From Tenacibaculum aiptasiae (lineage in GTDB: Bacteria > Bacteroidota > Bacteroidia > Flavobacteriales > Flavobacteriaceae): a DNA stretch of 64,000 nucleotides. Below, one piece after another: positions 62,838-64,000 of the stretch; the first letter of the stretch is position 1, and each line of letters begins with the position of its first letter. Both the position numbers and the translations under genes were made by a program. The stretch is from positions 155,466-219,465 of the forward strand of contig NZ_WAAU01000030.1 in the NCBI RefSeq assembly GCF_008806755.1, given 5' to 3'. The notes under the pieces were generated by a model, which saw only the letters and a list, made by a program, of their open reading frames with translations, was not told the DNA's origin and did no database searches.

Positions 62838-63014
62838 TTAAATTAAATGACATCCTGGATAATCATCTCTAAAACATAACTCTAATTGAGGGCAACATCC
62901 TTGTCCTGCTGGACAATCTTTATGTGTTAAACAACTTTCGTGCTTTCCTCCATTAATTGATATTTGCTCTGATTTTTTCAAAGCTTTTCCTAAATTTAAA
63001 ATCGATTTTTTCAT
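62838..63014 (-). CDS. Double-glycine leader peptide, six-cysteine knottin-like core
   Basis: 58 residues read from the minus strand. Leader MKKSILNLGKALKKSEQISI ends in NGG (21-23). The 35-residue core has cysteines at 29, 34, 40, 41, 47 and 55 (C-x4-C-x5-CC-x5-C-x7-C), the order C-C-CC-C-C seen in inhibitor-cystine-knot peptides. The leader should be removed by a C39-peptidase ABC exporter, not encoded in the window. It follows the gene at 63031 by only 16 nt, so the two likely share a transcript. Confidence 0.8.
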   Translation of the reverse strand: MKKSILNLGKALKKSEQISINGGKHESCLTHKDCPAGQGCCPQLELCFRDDYPGCHLI

Positions 63015-63030
63015 AACTTGATTATATTTA

Positions 63031-63270
63031 TTAAAATAATGTACCGTAAATTCTTACCTCAAAACCTGAACCCCCCCAATGTAATGTGCAAGGTTCACAC
63101 CTTGTTTTAGCAGGATCTGCACCATGAGATATCGCTGATGCCATAGCGCTATTACATCTACTCATAGATGTATAACAACTGCTACCTATAAAAGTAATCC
63201 CTCCTCCAGTTATTGATTTTTGTTCTGCTTTATTTAAAGCTTGTCCTAAATTTAAAATTGATTTTTTCAT
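63031..63270 (-). CDS. Double-glycine leader peptide, four-cysteine core
   Basis: 79 residues. Leader MKKSILNLGQALNKAEQKSI then TGG (21-23). The core starts GITFIGSSC and carries cysteines 32, 39, 58 and 61, the last two as CEPC. It has Ser/Ala-rich helical and aromatic parts (TLHWGGSGFEVRIYG). The leader is nearly identical to the neighbouring genes while the core is unrelated. First gene of a likely two-gene unit with 62838-63014. Confidence 0.8.
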   Translation of the reverse strand: MKKSILNLGQALNKAEQKSITGGGITFIGSSCYTSMSRCNSAMASAISHGADPAKTRCEPCTLHWGGSGFEVRIYGTLF

Positions 63271-63310
63271 GTATTATCTTTTTAGATTTAATAAAGTTTT
63301 TAAGTGATAA

Positions 63311-63344
63311 AAAAGTATTAGAAATACTATTTTATAATACTTTT
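63311..63344 (-). terminator. Terminator between peptide genes
   Basis: 10-bp stem AAAAGTATTA / TAATACTTTT with a 14-nt loop. On the minus strand it is followed by a T-rich run, ending the transcript of the gene at 63354-63566. Confidence 0.65.
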
Positions 63345-63353
63345 AAAATTATT

Positions 63354-63566
63354 TTAAGGTCCTTCTGGAGCAACCATACAAACCCATCCACATCCTGGAG
63401 CATATATCCATGGACTTATACAATTTACGTCAGTAACAGGTTGTTCATAACATCCTCTTCTATTTGGCCCATCATTATTACCTTCTCCAGGTCCTTCTCC
63501 TCCATTAATTGACTTTTGTTCGACTTTATTTAAAGTCTTACCTAAATTCAAAATTGATTTTTTCAT
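63354..63566 (-). CDS. Double-glycine leader peptide, Gly/Pro-rich four-cysteine core
   Basis: 70 residues from the ATG at 63566; the longer frame adds 13 residues, but all relatives begin MKKSIL. Leader MKKSILNLGKTLNKVEQKSI then NGG. The core EGPGEGNNDGPNRRGC... has cysteines 39, 49, 59 and 63 and is rich in Gly, Asn and Pro with CGWVC near the end. Preceded by the duplicated 90-bp upstream element. Confidence 0.8.
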   Translation of the reverse strand: MKKSILNLGKTLNKVEQKSINGGEGPGEGNNDGPNRRGCYEQPVTDVNCISPWIYAPGCGWVCMVAPEGP

Positions 63567-63650
63567 TTTAAAATAATTTATAAAATTGATTAAATCCTTG
63601 ATCATTTAAAGACACTCAAGGTCTATGTCCATTCTTCGCGAAAGAATATT
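63561..63650 (-). repeat. Duplicated upstream element, copy 1
   Basis: About 90 bp including the start codon of the peptide gene at 63566, closely matching 63871-63960. It contains the dyad CCTTGA...TCAAGG (63596-63601 / 63616-63621) and a palindrome around TCGCGA (ATTCTTTCGCGAAGAAT on the minus strand). A likely promoter/operator or a marker of gene duplication. Confidence 0.75.
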
Positions 63651-63681
63651 TCTTTTTGGGAATAAATTTGAATCTTTTTAT

Positions 63682-63876
63682 TTATAAAATACAGTCAGGA
63701 TCAACTAAAACACAAGGCTTATACTTATCTGGTAACCTATAAAAATCACCGCAAGAATATTTATCAAAAGAGAAAGGGCCAGAATAAGTATTGCAATCTG
63801 AAAAGCTTCCTCCATTAATTTGTTGTTGTTCTATTTTACTTAACCTTTTACTTATATGTAAAATTGATTTTTTCAT
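63682..63876 (-). CDS. Double-glycine leader peptide, four-cysteine core, divergent leader
   Basis: 64 residues. Leader MKKSILHISKRLSKIEQQQI then NGG (21-23). The core SFSDCNTYSGPFSFDKYSC... has cysteines 28, 42, 55 and 62 and ends CIL, with many Tyr/Asp/Pro. Leader residues between MKKSIL and EQ have drifted more than in the other three clustered copies. It is preceded by the second copy of the upstream element. Confidence 0.8.
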   Translation of the reverse strand: MKKSILHISKRLSKIEQQQINGGSFSDCNTYSGPFSFDKYSCGDFYRLPDKYKPCVLVDPDCIL

Positions 63877-63960
63877 TTTAAAATAATTTATGAAATTGAT
63901 TTAACCCTTGATCATTTAAAGACACTCAAGGCTTATGTCTACTCCTCGCGAGAGAAAATT
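63871..63960 (-). repeat. Duplicated upstream element, copy 2
   Basis: Matches 63561-63650 at an offset of 310 bp. The dyad CCTTGA...TCAAGG and the TCGCGA core are kept, while the arms around TCGCGA have changed (CTCTCGCGAGGAG on the minus strand). The last 40 bases of the window show no further gene start. Confidence 0.75.
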
Positions 63961-64000
63961 TTATTTAATAATATTTCTAAGTTGATAGAAAAAACGTTCT

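Noticed and set aside
63213..63512. 99-residue plus-strand frame across two peptide genes
   Set aside because: It is antisense to the leader and core of two GG-leader genes and has no features of its own.

Overview
The window comes from a low-GC member of the Bacteroidota, most likely a marine Flavobacteriaceae of the Tenacibaculum/Polaribacter type. The evidence is a GldA gliding-motility ATPase, a Porin_10 outer-membrane protein, DUF5686/DUF3857/DUF6261 families, an exonuclease-polymerase fusion form of DnaE, and -7 promoter boxes of the Bacteroidota form TAnnTTTG. The genus is an inference from gene content and order. I saw no rRNA, tRNA, transposase, integrase or CRISPR array.

Layout. 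1-20911 is mostly core: two DUF3857 transglutaminase-like envelope proteins, an Lrp regulator divergent from a methionine gamma-lyase-type enzyme, NhaC, a porin, rnhB, a nucleoid-associated protein, PhnA, two GNATs, rpsP-rimM, a cold-shock protein and dnaE. 21127-34061 looks accessory: a lipoprotein/beta-barrel pair, a run of six minus-strand genes that look partly like polymorphic-toxin immunity proteins without a toxin, a three-gene ABC-three-component (Lamassu-like) conflict system, a 41-bp tandem-repeat block, and a DUF6261 gene of slightly higher GC. 34082-46533 returns to core: hydrolase, gldA, folA, a 58-residue small gene, thyA, nucleoside transporter, bifunctional nuclease, etfAB, pdhB, a DUF5686 protein and soluble pyrophosphatase. 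46647-54672 holds a membrane pyrophosphatase and a tightly overlapping 5-oxoprolinase operon (DUF2891, NRAMP-like, pxpA, pxpB, pxpC). 54749-62520 carries pabB, small lipoproteins, a lipase-like hydrolase, a TlpA-like lipoprotein, tilS and a DsbD-type reductase.

The most unusual content is at 62838-63876: four short genes whose products share a leader (MKKSIL...EQ..I(N/T)GG, a double-glycine cleavage site) but have unrelated cores with even cysteine counts (6, 4, 4, 4). A fifth, solitary member lies at 37508-37687 (6 Cys). They look like secreted, disulfide-bonded peptides matured by a C39-peptidase ABC transporter encoded elsewhere. Two of them are preceded by a duplicated element of about 90 bp with a TCGCGA palindrome.

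How genes work together: the pxp operon would hydrolyse 5-oxoproline to glutamate, with a transporter next to it that lacks the metal ligands of true NRAMPs. etfAB and pdhB feed respiration. Soluble and membrane pyrophosphatases both consume PPi. The ABC-3C operon joins a nuclease-like effector, a small middle protein and an SMC/Rad50-type ATPase.
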